Shown here one piece after another: positions 12,989 through 25,447 of a DNA stretch of 64,000 nucleotides. A program made the translations under genes and the position numbers. Location: positions 558,001 to 622,000 of the forward strand of contig CAUVYP010000587.1 of assembly GCA_963556195.1 (NCBI GenBank), read 5' to 3'. The DNA is from Sepiola atlantica. Its lineage: Eukaryota; Mollusca; Cephalopoda; Sepiida; Sepiolidae. Under the pieces are notes generated by a model. It saw only the letters and a list, made by a program, of their open reading frames with translations. It was not told the DNA's origin and searched no databases. Numbering within the stretch: position 1 is the first letter of the stretch; the number at the start of each line of letters is the position of its first letter.

Positions 12989-13174
12989 TTAGCGCGTTTT
13001 AAAGTTGATATCACTTTCGTTTATAACTTCCACATTTATTCGAATTGTGCAACGAAACTTTGCAGACAGTCGCGGATAGGCCTTTTCTACTGAAGTACTA
13101 AGTTTCAGAAGTGCAGCTCTTGTACTGCCGGAGATATGTCGATACAAACTGAATACGCAAAACATCAACAAAAT

Positions 13175-15592
13175 TTAGCGCGTTTTAAAGTTGATATCGC
13201 TTTTGTTTATAACTTCCACATTTATTCTAATTGTGCAACGAAACTTTGCAGACAACCGCGGAGACAAATTCTCTACTGAAGTACCAAGTTTCAGAAGTGC
13301 AGCTCGGGTACTGCCGGAGATATGTCGATACAAACTGAATACGCAAAACATCAACAAAATTCAGCGTGTTTCAAAGTTGATATCGCTTTTGTTTATAACT
13401 TCCACATTTATTCGAATTGTGCAACGAAATTTTGCAGACAACCGCGGAGACACATGTTCTACTGAAGTACCAAGTTTCAGAAGTGCAGCTCTTGTACTGC
13501 CGGAGATATGTCGATATAAACTTAATACGCAAAACATCAACAAAATTTAGCGCGTTTTAAAGTTGATATCGCTTTTGTTTATAACTTCCACATTTATTCT
13601 AATTGTGCAACGAAACTTTGCAGACAACCGCTCAGCCGAATGGGCTACTGAAGTACCAAGTTTCAGAAGTGCAGCTCTTGTACTGCTGGAGATATGTCGA
13701 TACAAACTGAATACGCAAAACATCAACAAAATTTAGCGCGTTTTAAAGTTGATATCGCTTTTGTTTATAACTTCCACATTTATTTGACCTGTGCAACGAA
13801 ACTTGGCAGACAGTCGCGGATAAGCTTTTTCTACTGAGGTACCAAGTTTCAGAAGTGCAGCTCTTGTACTGCCGGGGATATGTCGATACAAACTGAATAC
13901 GCAAACAATCAACAAAATTTAGTGCGATTTAAAGTTAATATCGCTTTTGTTTATAACTTCCACATTCATTGTAATTGTGCAACGAAACTTTGCAGAGATT
14001 AGCGGAGTCACATGTTCTGCAAAAGTACCAAGTTTAAGAAGTGCAGCTCTAGTACTGCCGGAGATATGTCGATACAAACTGAATACGCAAAACATCAACA
14101 AAATTTAGCGCGTTTTAAAGTTTATATCGCTTTTGTTTATAACTTCCACATTTATTCGAATTATGCAACGAAATTTTGCAGACAACCGCGGAGACACATT
14201 TTCTACTGAAGTACCAAGTTTCAGAAGTGCAGCTCTTGTACTGCCGGAGATATTTCGATACCAACTTAATACGCAAAACATCCACAAAATTTAGCGCGTT
14301 TGAAAGTTGATATCGCTTTTGTTTATATCTTCCACATTGATTCAAATTGTGCAACGAAACTTTGCAGACAGTCGCAGATAGGCCTTTTCTACTGAAGTAC
14401 AAAGTTTCAGAAGTGCAGCTCTTGTACTGCAGGAGATATGTCGATACAAACTGAATACGCAAAACATCAACAAAATTTAGCGCGTTTTAAAGTTGATATC
14501 GCTTTTGTTTATAACTTCCACATTTATTCGAATTGTGCAACAAAATTTTGAAGACAACCGCGGAGACACATGTTCTACTGAAGTACCAAGTTTCAGAAGT
14601 GCAGCTCTTGTACTGCCGGAGATATGTCGATACAAACTTAATACGCAAAACATCAACAAAATTTAGCGCGTTTTAAAGTTGATATCGCTTTTGTTTATAA
14701 CTTCGACATTTATTCGAATTGTGCAACGAAATTTTGCAGACAACCGCTCAGACAAATTTTCTACTGAAGTACCAAGTTTCAGAAGTGCAGCTCTTGTACA
14801 GCCGGAGATATGTCGATACAAACTGAATACGCAAAACATCAACAAAATTTAGCGCGTTTTAAAGTTGATAACGCTTTTGTTTATAACTTCCACATTTATT
14901 CGAATTGTGGCACGAAACTTTGCAGACAACCGCGGAGACACATTTTCTACTGAAGTACCAAGTTTCAGAAGTGCAGCTGTTGTACTGCCGGAGATATGTC
15001 GATACAAACTGAATACGCAAAACATCAACAAAATTTAGCGCGTTTTAAAGTTGATATCGCTTTTGTTTATAACTTCCACATTTATTCGAATTGTGCAACG
15101 AAACTTTGCAGACAGTCGCGGATAGGCCTTCTCTACTGAAGTACAAAGTTTCAGAAGTGCAGCTCTTGTACTGCCGGAGATATGTCGATACAAACTGAAT
15201 ACGCAAAACATAAACAAAATTTAGCGCGTTTTAAAGTTGATATCGCTTTTGTTTATAACTTCCACGTTTATTCGAATTGTGCAACGAAAGTTTGCAGACA
15301 ACCGCGGAGACACATGTTTTACTGAAGTACCAAGTTTCAGAAGTGCAGCTGTTTTACTGCCGGAGATATGTCGATACAAACTTAATACGCAAAACATAAA
15401 CAAAATTTAGCGCGTTTTAAAGTTGATATCGCTTTTGTTTATAACTTCCACATTTATTCTAATTGTGCAACGAAACTTTGCAGACAACCGCTCAGACAAA
15501 TTTTCTACTGGAGTACCAAGTTTCAGAAGTGCAGCTCTTGTACTGCCGGAGATATGTCGATACAAACTGAATACACCAAACATCAACAAAAT
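13175..15592 (+). repeat. Region II core HOR, copy 1 (2418 bp)
   Basis: Thirteen monomers. Distinctive members are the class 2a monomer with 'cagcgtgtttcaaag' head (13361), the class 4a with 'cagccgaatggg' (13547), the class 2c with 'atttcgatacc' (14105), the class 1 with 'tatatcttccacattgattc' (14291) and the class 2c with 'gtggcacg' (14849). Its class 5 monomer at 13919 is still 186 bp, and 13733 has private changes ('tttgacctgtgc', 'ggggatatg'). Confidence 0.85.
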
Positions 15593-15964
15593 TTAGCGCG
15601 TTTTAAAGTTGATATCGCTTTTGTTTATAACTTCCACATTTATTCGAATGGTGCAACGAAATTTTTCAGACAACCGCGGAGACACATGTTCTACTGAAGT
15701 ACCAAGTTTCAGAAGTGCAGCTCTTGTACTGCCGGAGATATGTCGATACAAACTGAATACGCAAAACATCAACAAAATTTAGCGCGTTTTAAAGTTGATA
15801 TCGCTTTTGTTTATAACTTCCACATTTATTCGAATTGTGCAACGAAATTTTGCAGACAACCGCGGAGACACATGTTCTACTGAAGTACCAAGTTTCAGAA
15901 GTGCAGCTCTCGTACTGCCGGAGATATGTCGATATAAACTTAATACGCAAAACATCAACAAAAT

Positions 15965-16150
15965 TTAGCGCGTTTTAAAGTTGATATCGCTTTTGTTTAT
16001 AACTTCCACATTTATTCTAATTGTGCAACGAAACTTTGCAGACAACCGCTCAGCCGAATGGGCTACTGAAGTACCAAGTTTCAGAAGTGCAGCTCTTGTA
16101 CTGCCGGAGATATGTCGATACAAACTGAATACGCAAACAATCAACAAAAT
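15965..16150 (+). repeat. Hybrid monomer: class 4a body, class 1 tail
   Basis: The body and cassette are class 4a ('cagccgaatggg'), but the tail reads 'gcaaacaatcaac', the form otherwise belonging to the class 1 monomer before class 5. In the full core the order is 4a,1,5; here it is hybrid,5. An exchange between adjacent 4a and 1 monomers, between 16070 and 16138, would delete exactly one 186-bp unit and give this result. Confidence 0.8.
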
Positions 16151-16894
16151 TTAGTGCGATTTAAAGTTAATATCGCTTTTGTTTATAACTTCCACATTCA
16201 TTGTAATTGTGCAACGAAACTTTGCAGAGATTAGCGGAGTCACATGTTCTGCAAAAGTACCAAGTTTAAGAAGTGCAGCTCTAGTACTGCCGGAGATATG
16301 TCGATACAAACTGAATACGCAAAACATCAACAAAATTTAGCGCGTTTTAAAGTTTATATCGCTTTTGTTTATAACTTCCACATTTATTCGAATTGTGCAA
16401 CGGAATTTTGCAGACAACCGCGGAGACACATTTTCTACTGAAGTACCAAGTTTCAGAAGTGCAGCTCTTGTACTGCCGGAGATATTTCGATACCAACTTA
16501 ATACGCAAAACATCCACAAAATTTAGCGCGTTTTAAAGTTGATATCGCTTTTGTTTATATCTTCCACATTGATTCAAATTGTGCAACGAAACTTTGCAGA
16601 CAGTCGCAGATAGGCCTTTTCTACTGAAGTACCAAGTTTCAGAAGTGCAGCTCTTGTACTGCCGGAGATATGTCGATACAAACTGAATACGCAAAACATC
16701 AACAAAATTTAGCGCGTTTTAAAGTTGATATCGCTTTTGTTTATAACTTCCACATTTATTCGAATTGTGCAACGAAACTTTGCAGACAGTCGCGGATAGG
16801 CCTTCTCTACTGAAGTACCAAGTTTCAGAAGTGCAGCTCTTGTACTGCCGGAGATATGTCGATACAAACTGAATACGCAAAACATCAACAAAAT

Positions 16895-17452
16895 TTAGCG
16901 CGTTTTAAAGTTTATATCGCTTTTACTTATAACTTCCACATTTATTGGAATTTTGCAACGAAATTTTGCAGACAACACCGGAGACACATGTTCTACTGAA
17001 GTACCAAGTTTCAGAAGTGCAGCTCTTGTACTGCCGGAAGTATGTCGATACAAACTTAATACGACAAACATAAACAAAATTTAGCGCGTTTTAAAGTTGA
17101 TATCGCTTTTGTTTATAACTTCCACATTTATTCTAATTGTGCAACGAAACTTTGCGGACAACCGATCAGACAAATTTTCTACTGAAGTACCAAGTTTCAG
17201 AAGTGCAGCTCTTGTACTGCCGGAGATATGTCGATACAAACTGAATACGCAAAACATCAACAAAATTTAGCGCGTTTTAAAGTTGATATCGCTTTTGTTT
17301 ATAACTTCCACATTTATTAGAATTGTGCAACGACACTTTGCAGACAGTCGCGGATAGGCCTTTTCTACTAAAGTACCAAGTTTCAGAAGTGTAGCTCTTG
17401 TACCGCCGGAGATATGTCGATACAAACTGAATACGCAAAACATCAACAAAAT
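16895..17452 (+). repeat. Three-monomer cassette 2a,4b,1 (copy 1)
   Basis: Carries strongly marked monomers: class 2a with 'ttttacttataac', 'attggaattttgc' and 'aacaccggagac' (16895); class 4b with 'cggacaaccgatcag' (17081); class 1 with 'gtgtagctcttgtaccg' (17267). The same trio stands at 21543-22100, and single members reappear in region III (47576; 32329; 31771), so this trio links regions II and III. Confidence 0.85.
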
Positions 17453-18010
17453 TTAGCGCGTTTTAAAGTTGATATCGCTTTTGTTTATAACTTCCACATT
17501 TATTCGAATTGTGCAACGAAAGTTTGCAGACAACCGCGGAGACACATGTTTTACTGAAGTACCAAGTTTCAGAAGTGCAGCTCTTTTACTGCCGGAGATA
17601 TGTCGATACAAACTTAATACGCAAAACATAAACAAAATTTAGCGCGTTTTAAAGTTGATATCGCTTTTGTTTATAACTTCCACATTTATTCTAATTGTGC
17701 AACGAAACTTTGCAGACAACCGCTCAGACACATTTTCTACTGGAGTACCAAGTTTCAGAAGTGCAGCTCTTGTACTGCCGGAGATATGTTGATACAAACT
17801 GAATACACCAAACATCAACAAAATTTAGCGCGTTTTAAAGTTGATATCGCTTTTGTTTATAACTTCCACATTTATGTGAATGGTGCAACGAAATTTTGCA
17901 GACAACCGCGGAGACACATGTTCTACTGAAGTACCAAGTTTCAGAAGTGCAGCTCTTGTACTGCCGGAGATATGTCGATACAAACTGAATACGCAAAACA
18001 TCAACAAAAT

Positions 18011-18196
18011 TTAGCGCGTTTTAAAGTTGATATCGCTTTTGTTTATAACTTCCACATTTATTCGAATTGTGCAACGAAACTTTGCAGACAACCGCTCAGA
18101 CAAATTTTCTACTGAAGTACCAAGTTTCAGAAGTGCAGCTCTTGTACTGCCGGAGATATGTCGATACAAACTGAATACGCAAAACATCAACAAAAT
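18011..18196 (+). repeat. Class 4b monomer (type example)
   Basis: Cassette aaccgctcagacaaattttc. It is frequent in region II and persists in region III (37909, 38095, 41814, 42000, 51483, 51669). Region I carries a variant 'aacagctcagacaaatttt' with 'gcacgag' downstream (900, 4806, 7410); the 12617 copy has 'aaaacagctcag' without the gcacgag change. Confidence 0.85.
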
Positions 18197-20613
18197 TTAG
18201 CGCGTTTTAAAGTTGATATCGCTTTTGTTTATAACTTCCACATTTATTCTAATTATGCAATGAAACTTTGCAGACAACCGCGGAGACAAATTCTCTACTG
18301 AAGTACCAAGTTTCAGAAGTGCAGCTCTTGTACTGCCGGAGATATGTCGATACAAACTGAATACGCAAAACATTAACAAAATTCAGCGTGTTTCAAAGTT
18401 GATATCGCTTTTGTTTATAACTTCCACATTTATTCGAATTGTGCAACGAAACTTTGCAGACAACCGCGGAGACACATGTTCTACTGAAGTACCAAGTTTC
18501 AGAAGTGCAGCTCTTGTACTGCCGGAGATATGTCGATATAAACTTAATACGCAAAACATCAACAAAATTTAGCGCGTTTTAAAGTTGATATCGCTTTTGT
18601 TTATAACTTCCACATTTATTCTAATTGTGCAACGAAACTTTGCAGACAACCGCTCAGCCGAATGGGCTACTGAAGTACCAAGTTTCAGAAGTGCAGCTCT
18701 TGTACTGCCGGAGATATGTCGATACAAACTGAATACGCAAAACATCAACAAAATTTAGCGCGTTTTAAAGTTGATATCGCTTTTGTTTATAACTTCCACA
18801 TTTATTTGAATTGTGCAACGAAACTTGGCAGACAGTCGCGGATAGGCTTTTTCTACTGAGGTACCAAGTTTCAGAAGTGCAGCTCTTGTACTGCCGGAGA
18901 TATGTCGATACAAACTGAATACGCAAACAATCAACAAAATTTAGTGCGATTTAAAGTTAATATCGCTTTTGTTTATAACTTCCACATTCATTGTAATTGT
19001 GCAACGAAACTTTGCAGAGATTAGCGGAGTCACATGTTCTGCAAAATACCAAGTTTAAGAAGTGCAGCTCTAGTACTGCCGGAGATATGTCGATACAAAC
19101 TGAATACGCAAAACATCAACAAAATTTAGCGCGTTTTAAAGTTTATATCGCTTTTGTTTATAACTTCCACATTTATTCAAATTGTGCAACGAAATTTTGC
19201 AGACAACCGCGGAGACACATTTTCTACTGAAGTACCAAGGTTCAGAAGTGCAGCTCTCTTACTGCCGGAGATATTTCAGTACCAACTTAATACGCAAAAC
19301 ATCCACAAAATTTAGCGCGTTTTAAAGTTGATATCGCTTTTGTTTATATCTTACACATTGATTCAAATTGTGCAACGAAACTTTGCAGACAGTCGCAGAT
19401 AGGCCTTTTCTACTGAAGTACAAAGTTTCAGAAGTGCAGCTCTTGTACTGCCGGAGATATGTCGATACAAACTGAATACGCAAAACATCAACAAAATTTA
19501 GCGCGTTTTAAAGTTGATATCGCTTTTGTTTATAACTTCCACATTTATTCGAATTGTGCAACAAAATTTTGAAGACAACCGCGGAGACACATGTTCTACT
19601 GAAGTACCAAGTTTCAGAAGTGCAGCTCTTGTACTGCCGTAGATATGTCGATACAAACTTAATACGCAAAACATCAACAAAATTTAGCGCGTTTTAAAGT
19701 TGATATCGCTTTTGTTTATAACTTCGACATTTATTCGAATTGTGCAACGAAAATTTGCAGACAACCGCTCAGACAAATTTTCTACTGAAGTACCAAGTTT
19801 CAGAAGTGCAGCTCTAGTACAGCCGGAGATATGTCGATACAAACTGAATACGCAAAACATCAACAACATTTAGCGCGTTTTAAAGTTGATATCGCTTTTG
19901 TTTATAACTTCCACATTTATTCGAATTGTGGCACGAAACTTTGCAGACAACCGCGGAGACACATTTTCTACTGAAGTACCAAGTTTCAGAAGTGCAGCTC
20001 TTGTACTGCTAGAGATATGTCGATACAAACTGAATACGCAAAACATCAACAAAATTTAGCGCGTTTTAAAGTTGATATCGCTTTTGTTTATAACTTCCAC
20101 ATTTATTCGAATTGTGCAACGAAACTTTGCAGACAGTCGCGGATAGGCCTTCTCTACTGAAGTACCAAGTTTCAGAAGTGCAGCTCTTGTACTGCCGGAG
20201 ATATGTCGATACAAACTGAATACGCAAAACATCAACAAAATTTAGCGCGTTTTAAAGTTGATATCGCTTTTGTTTATAACTTCCACATTTATTCGAATTG
20301 TGCAACGAAAGTTTGCAGACAACCGCGGAGACACATGTTTTACTGAAGTACCAAGTTTCAGAAGTGCAGCTCTTTTACTGCCGGAGATATGTCGATACAA
20401 ACTTAATACGCAAAACATAAACAAAATTTAGCGCGTTTTAAAGTTGATATCGCTTTTGTTTATAACTTCCACATTTATTCTAATTGTGCAACGAAACTTT
20501 GCAGACAACCGCTCAGACACATTTTCTACTGGAGTACCAAGTTTCAGAAGTGCAGCTCTTGTACTGCCGGAGATATGTCGATACAAACTGAATACACCAA
20601 ACATCAACAAAAT
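18197..20613 (+). repeat. Region II core HOR, copy 2 (2417 bp)
   Basis: Thirteen monomers in the same order as 13175-15592. The class 5 monomer at 18941 has lost one base ('gcaaaatacc' for gcaaaagtacc region), which explains the 2417-bp length. Further similarity to 22287 onward extends on both sides (18011-20985). Confidence 0.88.
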
Positions 20614-20985
20614 TTAGCGCGTTTTAAAGTTGATATCGCTTTTGTTTATAACTTCCACATTTATTCGAATGGTGCAACGAAATTTTGCAGACAACCGCGG
20701 AGACACATGTTCTACTGAAGTACCAAGTTTCAGAAGTGCAGCTCTTGTACTGCCGGAGATATGTCGATACAAACTGAATACGCAAAACATCAACAAAATT
20801 TAGCGCGTTTTAAAGTTGATATCGCTTTTATTTATAACTTCCACATTTATTCGAATTGTGCAACGAAACTTTGCAGACAACCGCTCAGACAAATTTTCTA
20901 CTGAAGTACCAAGTTTCAGAAGTGCAGCTTTTGTACTGCCGGAGATATGTCGATACAAACTGAATACGCAAAACATCAACACAAT

Positions 20986-21357
20986 TTAGTGCGATTTAAA
21001 GTAGATATCGCTTTTGTTTATAACTTCCACATTCATTGGAATTGTGCAACGAAACTTTGCAGAGATTAGCGGAGTCACATGTTCTACTAAAGTACAAAGT
21101 TTCAGAAGTGCAGCTCTAGTACTGCCGGAGATATGTCGATACAAACTGAATACGCAAAACATCAACAAAATTTAGCGCGTTTTAAAGTTGATATCGCTTT
21201 TGTTTATAACTTCCACATTTATTCGAATTGTGCTACGAAACTTAGCAGACAGTCGCAGATAGGCCTTTTCTACTGAAGTACCAAGTTTCAGAAGTGCAGC
21301 TCTTGTACTGCCGGAGATATGTCGATACAAACTGAATACGCAAACAATCAACAAAAT
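20986..21357 (+). repeat. Class 5-class 1 pair (copy 1)
   Basis: Class 5 variant with 'gtagatatc' and 'cattcattgg', then a class 1 monomer with 'gtgctacgaaacttagcag' and cassette agtcgcagatagg. The pair recurs at 27493-27865, there with one added base and a different tail. Confidence 0.85.
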
Positions 21358-21542
21358 TTAGTGCGATTTAAAGTTAATATCGCTTTTGTTTATAACTTCC
21401 ACATTCATTGTAATTGTGCAACGAAACTTTGCAGAGATTAGCGGAGTCACATGTTCTGCAAAATACCAAGTTTAAGAAGTGCAGCTCTAGTACTGCCGGA
21501 GATATGTCGATACAAACTGAATACGCAAAACATCAACAAAAT

Positions 21543-22100
21543 TTAGCGCGTTTTAAAGTTGATATCGCTTTTACTTATAACTTCCACATTTATTGGAATT
21601 TTGCAACGAAATTTTGCAGACAACACCGGAGACACATGTTCTACTGAAGTACCAAGTTTCAGAAGTGCAGCTCTTGTACTGCCGGAAGTATGTCGATACA
21701 AACTTAATACGACAAACATAAACAAAATTTAGCGCGTTTTAAAGTTGATATCGCTTTTGTTTATAACTTCCACATTTATTCTAATTGTGCAACGAAACTT
21801 TGCGGACAACCGATCAGACAAATTTTCTACTGAAGTACCAAGTTTCAGAAGTGCAGCTCTTGTACTGCCGGAGATATGTCGATACAAACTGAATACGCAA
21901 AACATCAACAAAATTTAGCGCGTTTTAAAGTTGATATCGCTTTTGTTTATAACTTCCACATTTATTAGAATTGTGCAACGACACTTTGCAGACAGTCGCG
22001 GATAGGCCTTTTCTACTAAAGTACCAAGTTTCAGAAGTGTAGCTCTTGTACCGCCGGAGATATGTCGATACAAACTGAATACGCAAAACATCAACAAAAT
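21543..22100 (+). repeat. Three-monomer cassette 2a,4b,1 (copy 2)
   Basis: Matches 16895-17452 with the same private variants. It follows a class 5 monomer (21358) directly, whereas copy 1 follows a class 1 monomer, so its left junction differs and its right junction leads into a class 2a monomer with 'tttttcagac'. Confidence 0.85.
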
Positions 22101-22286
22101 TTAGCGCGTTTTAAAGTTGATATCGCTTTTGTTTATAACTTCCACATTTATTCGAATTGTGCAACGAAATTTTTCAGACAACCGCGGAGACACATGTTCT
22201 ACTGAAGTACCAAGTTTCAGAAGTGCAGCTCTTGTACTGCCGGAGATATGTCGATACAAACTGAATACGCAAAACATCAACAAAAT

Positions 22287-25261
22287 TTAGCGCGTTTTAA
22301 AGTTGATATCGCTTTTGTTTATAACTTCCACATTTATTCGAATTGTGCAACGAAACTTTGCAGACAACCGCTCAGACAAATTTTCTACTGAAGTACCAAG
22401 TTTCAGAAGTGCAGCTCTTGTACTGCCGGAGATATGTCGATACAAACTGAATACGCAAAACATCAACAAAATTTAGCGCGTTTTAAAGTTGATATCGCTT
22501 TTGTTTATAACTTCCACATTTATTCTAATTATGCAATGAAACTTTGCAGACAACCGCGGAGACAAATTCTCTACTGAAGTACCAAGTTTCAGAAGTGCAG
22601 CTCTTGTACTGCCGGAGATATGTCGATACAAACTGAATACGCAAAACATCAACAAAATTCAGCGTGTTTCAAAGTTGATATCGCTTTTGTTTATAACTTC
22701 CACATTTATTCGAATTGTGCAACGAAACTTTGCAGACAACCGCGGAGACACATGTTCTACTGAAGTACCAAGTTTCAGAAGTGCAGCTCTTGTACTGCCG
22801 GAGATATGTCGATATAAACTTAATACGCAAAACATCAACAAAATTTAGCGCGTTTTAAAGTTGATATCGCTTTTGTTTATAACTTCCACATTTATTCTAA
22901 TTGTGCAACGAAACTTTGCAGACAACCGCTCAGCCGAATGGGCTACTGAAGTACCAAGTCTCAGAAGTGCAGCTCTTGTACTGCCGGAGATATGTCGATA
23001 CAAACTGAATACGCAAAACATCAACAAAATTTAGCGCGTTTTAAAGTTGATATCGCTTTTGTTTATAACTTCCACATTTATTTGAATTGTGCAACGAAAC
23101 TTGGCAGACAGTCGCGGATAGGCTTTTTCTACTGAGGTACCAAGTTTCAGAAGTGCAGCTCTTGTACTGCCGGAGATATGTCGATACAAACTGAATACGC
23201 AAACAATCAACAAAATTTAGTGCGATTTAAAGTTAATATCGCTTTTGTTTATAACTTCCACATTCATTGTAATTGTGCAACGAAACTTTGCAGAGATTAG
23301 CGGAGTCACATGTTCTGCAAAATACCAAGTTTAAGAAGTGCAGCTCTAGTACTGCCGGAGATATGTCGATACAAACTGAATACGCAAAACATCAACAAAA
23401 TTTAGCGCGTTTTAAAGTTTATATCGCTTTTGTTTATAACTTCCACATTTATTTAAATTGTGCAACGAAATTTTGCAGACAACCGCGGAGACACATTTTC
23501 TACTGAAGTACGAAGGTGCAGAAGTGCAGCTCTTGTACTGCCGGAGAGATTTCGATACCAACTTAATACGCAAAACATCAACAAAATTTAGCGCGTTTTA
23601 AAGTTGATATCGCTTTTGTTTATATCTTACACATTGATTCAAATTGTGCAACGAAACTTTGCAGACAGTCGCAGATAGGCCTTTTCTACTGAAGTACAAA
23701 GTTTCAGAAGTGCAGCTCTTGTACTGCCGGAGATATGTCGATACAAACTTAATACGCAAAACATCAACAAAATTTAGCGCGTTTTAAAGTTGATATCGCT
23801 TTTGTTTATAACTTCCACATTTATTCGAATTGTGCAACAAAATTTTGAAGACAACCGCGGAGACACATGTTCTACTGAAGTACCAAGTTTCAGAAGTGCA
23901 GCTCTTGTACTGCCGGAGATATGTCGATACAAACTTAATACGCAAAACATCAACAAAATTTAGCGCGTTTTAAAGTTGATATCGCTTTTGTTTATAACTT
24001 CGACATTTATTCGAATTGTGCAACGAAAATTTGCAGACAACCGCTCAGACAAATTTTCTACTGAAGTACCAAGTTTCAGAAGTGCAGCTCTTGTACAGCC
24101 GGAGATATGTCGATACAAACTGAATACGCAAAACATCAACAACATTTAGCGCGTTTTAAAGTTGATATCGCTTTTGTTTATAACTTCCACATTTATTCGA
24201 ATTGTGGCACGAAACTTTGCAGACAACCGCGGAGACACATTTTCTACTGAAGTACCAAGTTTCAGAAGTGCAGCTCTTGTACTGCTAGAGATATGTCGAT
24301 ACAAACTGAATACGCAAAACATCAACAAAATTTAGCGCGTTTTAAAGTTGATATCGCTTTTGTTTATAACTTCCACATTTATTCGAATTGTGCAACGAAA
24401 CTTTGCAGACAGTCGCGGATAGGCCTTCTCTACTGAAGTACCAAGTTTCAGAAGTGCAGCTCTTGTACTGCCGGAGATATGTCGATACAAACTGAATACG
24501 CAAAACATCAACAAAATTTAGCGCGTTTTAAAGTTGATATCGCTTTTGTTTATAACTTCCACATTTATTCGAATTGTGCAACGAAAGTTTGCAGACAACC
24601 GCGGAGACACATGTTTTACTGAAGTACCAAGTTTCAGAAGTGCAGCTCTTTTACTGCCGGAGATATGTCGATACAAACTTAATACGCAAAACATAAACAA
24701 AATTTAGCGCGTTTTAAAGTTGATATCGCTTTTGTTTATAACTTCCACATTTATTCTAATTGTGCAACGAAACTTTGCAGACAACCGCTCAGACACATTT
24801 TCTACTGGAGTACCAAGTTTCAGAAGTGCAGCTCTTGTACTGCCGGAGATATGTCGATACAAACTGAATACACCAAACATCAACAAAATTTAGCGCGTTT
24901 TAAAGTTGATATCGCTTTTGTTTATAACTTCCACATTTATTCGAATGGTGCAACGAAATTTTGCAGACAACCGCGGAGACAAATGTTCTACTGAAGTACC
25001 AAGTTTCAGAAGTGCAGCTCTTGTACTGCCGGAGATATGTCGATACAAACTGAATACGCAAAACATCAACAAAATTTAGCGCGTTTTAAAGTTGATATCG
25101 CTTTTATTTATAACTTCCACATTTATTCGAATTGTGCAACGAAACTTTGCAGACAACCGCTCAGACAAATTTTCTACTGAAGTACCAAGTTTCAGAAGTG
25201 CAGCTTTTGTACTGCCGGAGATATGTCGATACAAACTGAATACGCAAAACATCAACACAAT
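22287..25261 (+). repeat. Sixteen-monomer segmental duplication, copy 2
   Basis: Counterpart of 18011-20985. It differs at scattered sites such as the 'aaatgttct' cassette ending at 24890 against 'acatgttct' at 20614. Confidence 0.85.
22473..24889 (+). repeat. Region II core HOR, copy 3 (2417 bp)
   Basis: Same order and same class 5 deletion (monomer 23217) as copy 2, offset 4276 bp. Private marks include 'aagtctcag' at 22958 and 'gtacgaaggtgcag' in the class 2c monomer at 23402, which is shared with copy 4 and with 25633. Confidence 0.88.
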
Positions 25262-25447
25262 TTAGTGCGATTTAAAGTAGATATCGCTTTTGTTTATAAC
25301 TTCCACATTTATTTGAATTGTGCAACGAAACTTGGCAGACAGTCGCGGATAGGCTTTTTCTACTGAGGTACCAAGTTTCAGAAGTGCAGCTCTTGTACTG
25401 CCGGAGATATGTCGATACAAACTGAATACGCAAACAATCAACAAAAT
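23217..25447 (+). repeat. 12-monomer tandem duplication, unit 1 (2231 bp)
   Basis: Directly followed by a second copy at 25448-27678. Order 5,2c,1,2a,4b,2c,1,2a,4b,2a,4b,hybrid. The last monomer of this unit (25262) is a hybrid of class 5 and class 1, while unit 2 ends in an ordinary class 5 monomer (27493). That is what an unequal exchange creating the duplication should leave behind. The two units are near-identical by eye otherwise. Confidence 0.88.
25262..25447 (+). repeat. Recombinant junction monomer (class 5 head, class 1 body)
   Basis: The head, including the diagnostic 'aaagtagatatc' (A at 25279), matches the class 5 monomer at 27493. From T at 25310 onward ('cattta' then 'tttgaattg', 'cttggcagac', 'gaggtacc', 'gcaaacaatc') it matches the class 1 monomer at 23031. 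The exchange therefore lies within about 30 bp, 25280-25309. Register is kept, so pairing was in phase between non-allelic monomers. Confidence 0.88.

Larger units (their letters stand above)
1..13174 (+). repeat. Region I: irregular higher-order repeat mosaic
   Basis: Seventy complete monomers from 156. Class order: 1,2a,3,2b,4b,2a,3,4a,1,2a,2a,1,5,2a,3,4a,1,5,4a,1,1,1,2a,3,2b,4b,2a,4a,1,5,1,2c,2a,4a,1,1,1,3,2b,4b,2a,4a,1,5,1,2d,2a,4a,1,1,5,1,2c,4a,4a,1,1,5,2c,2d,2a,1,1,1,2a,3,2b,4b,5,1. The run 3,2b,4b recurs at 528, 4434, 7038 and 12245, and 2a,4a,1 recurs with it. Spacing between copies is 21 or 14 monomers and then breaks down, so this is a scrambled HOR. The right edge is set where the regular region II core begins. 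Confidence 0.8.
18011..20985 (+). repeat. Sixteen-monomer segmental duplication, copy 1
   Basis: Matches 22287-25261 at a constant offset of 4276 bp, including the shared deletion in class 5 and the 'caacaacattta' tail of the class 4b monomer at 19684/23960. It contains core HOR copy 2 plus one monomer on the left and two on the right. Similarity ends where 20986 is class 5 and 25262 is the class 5/class 1 hybrid. Confidence 0.85.
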
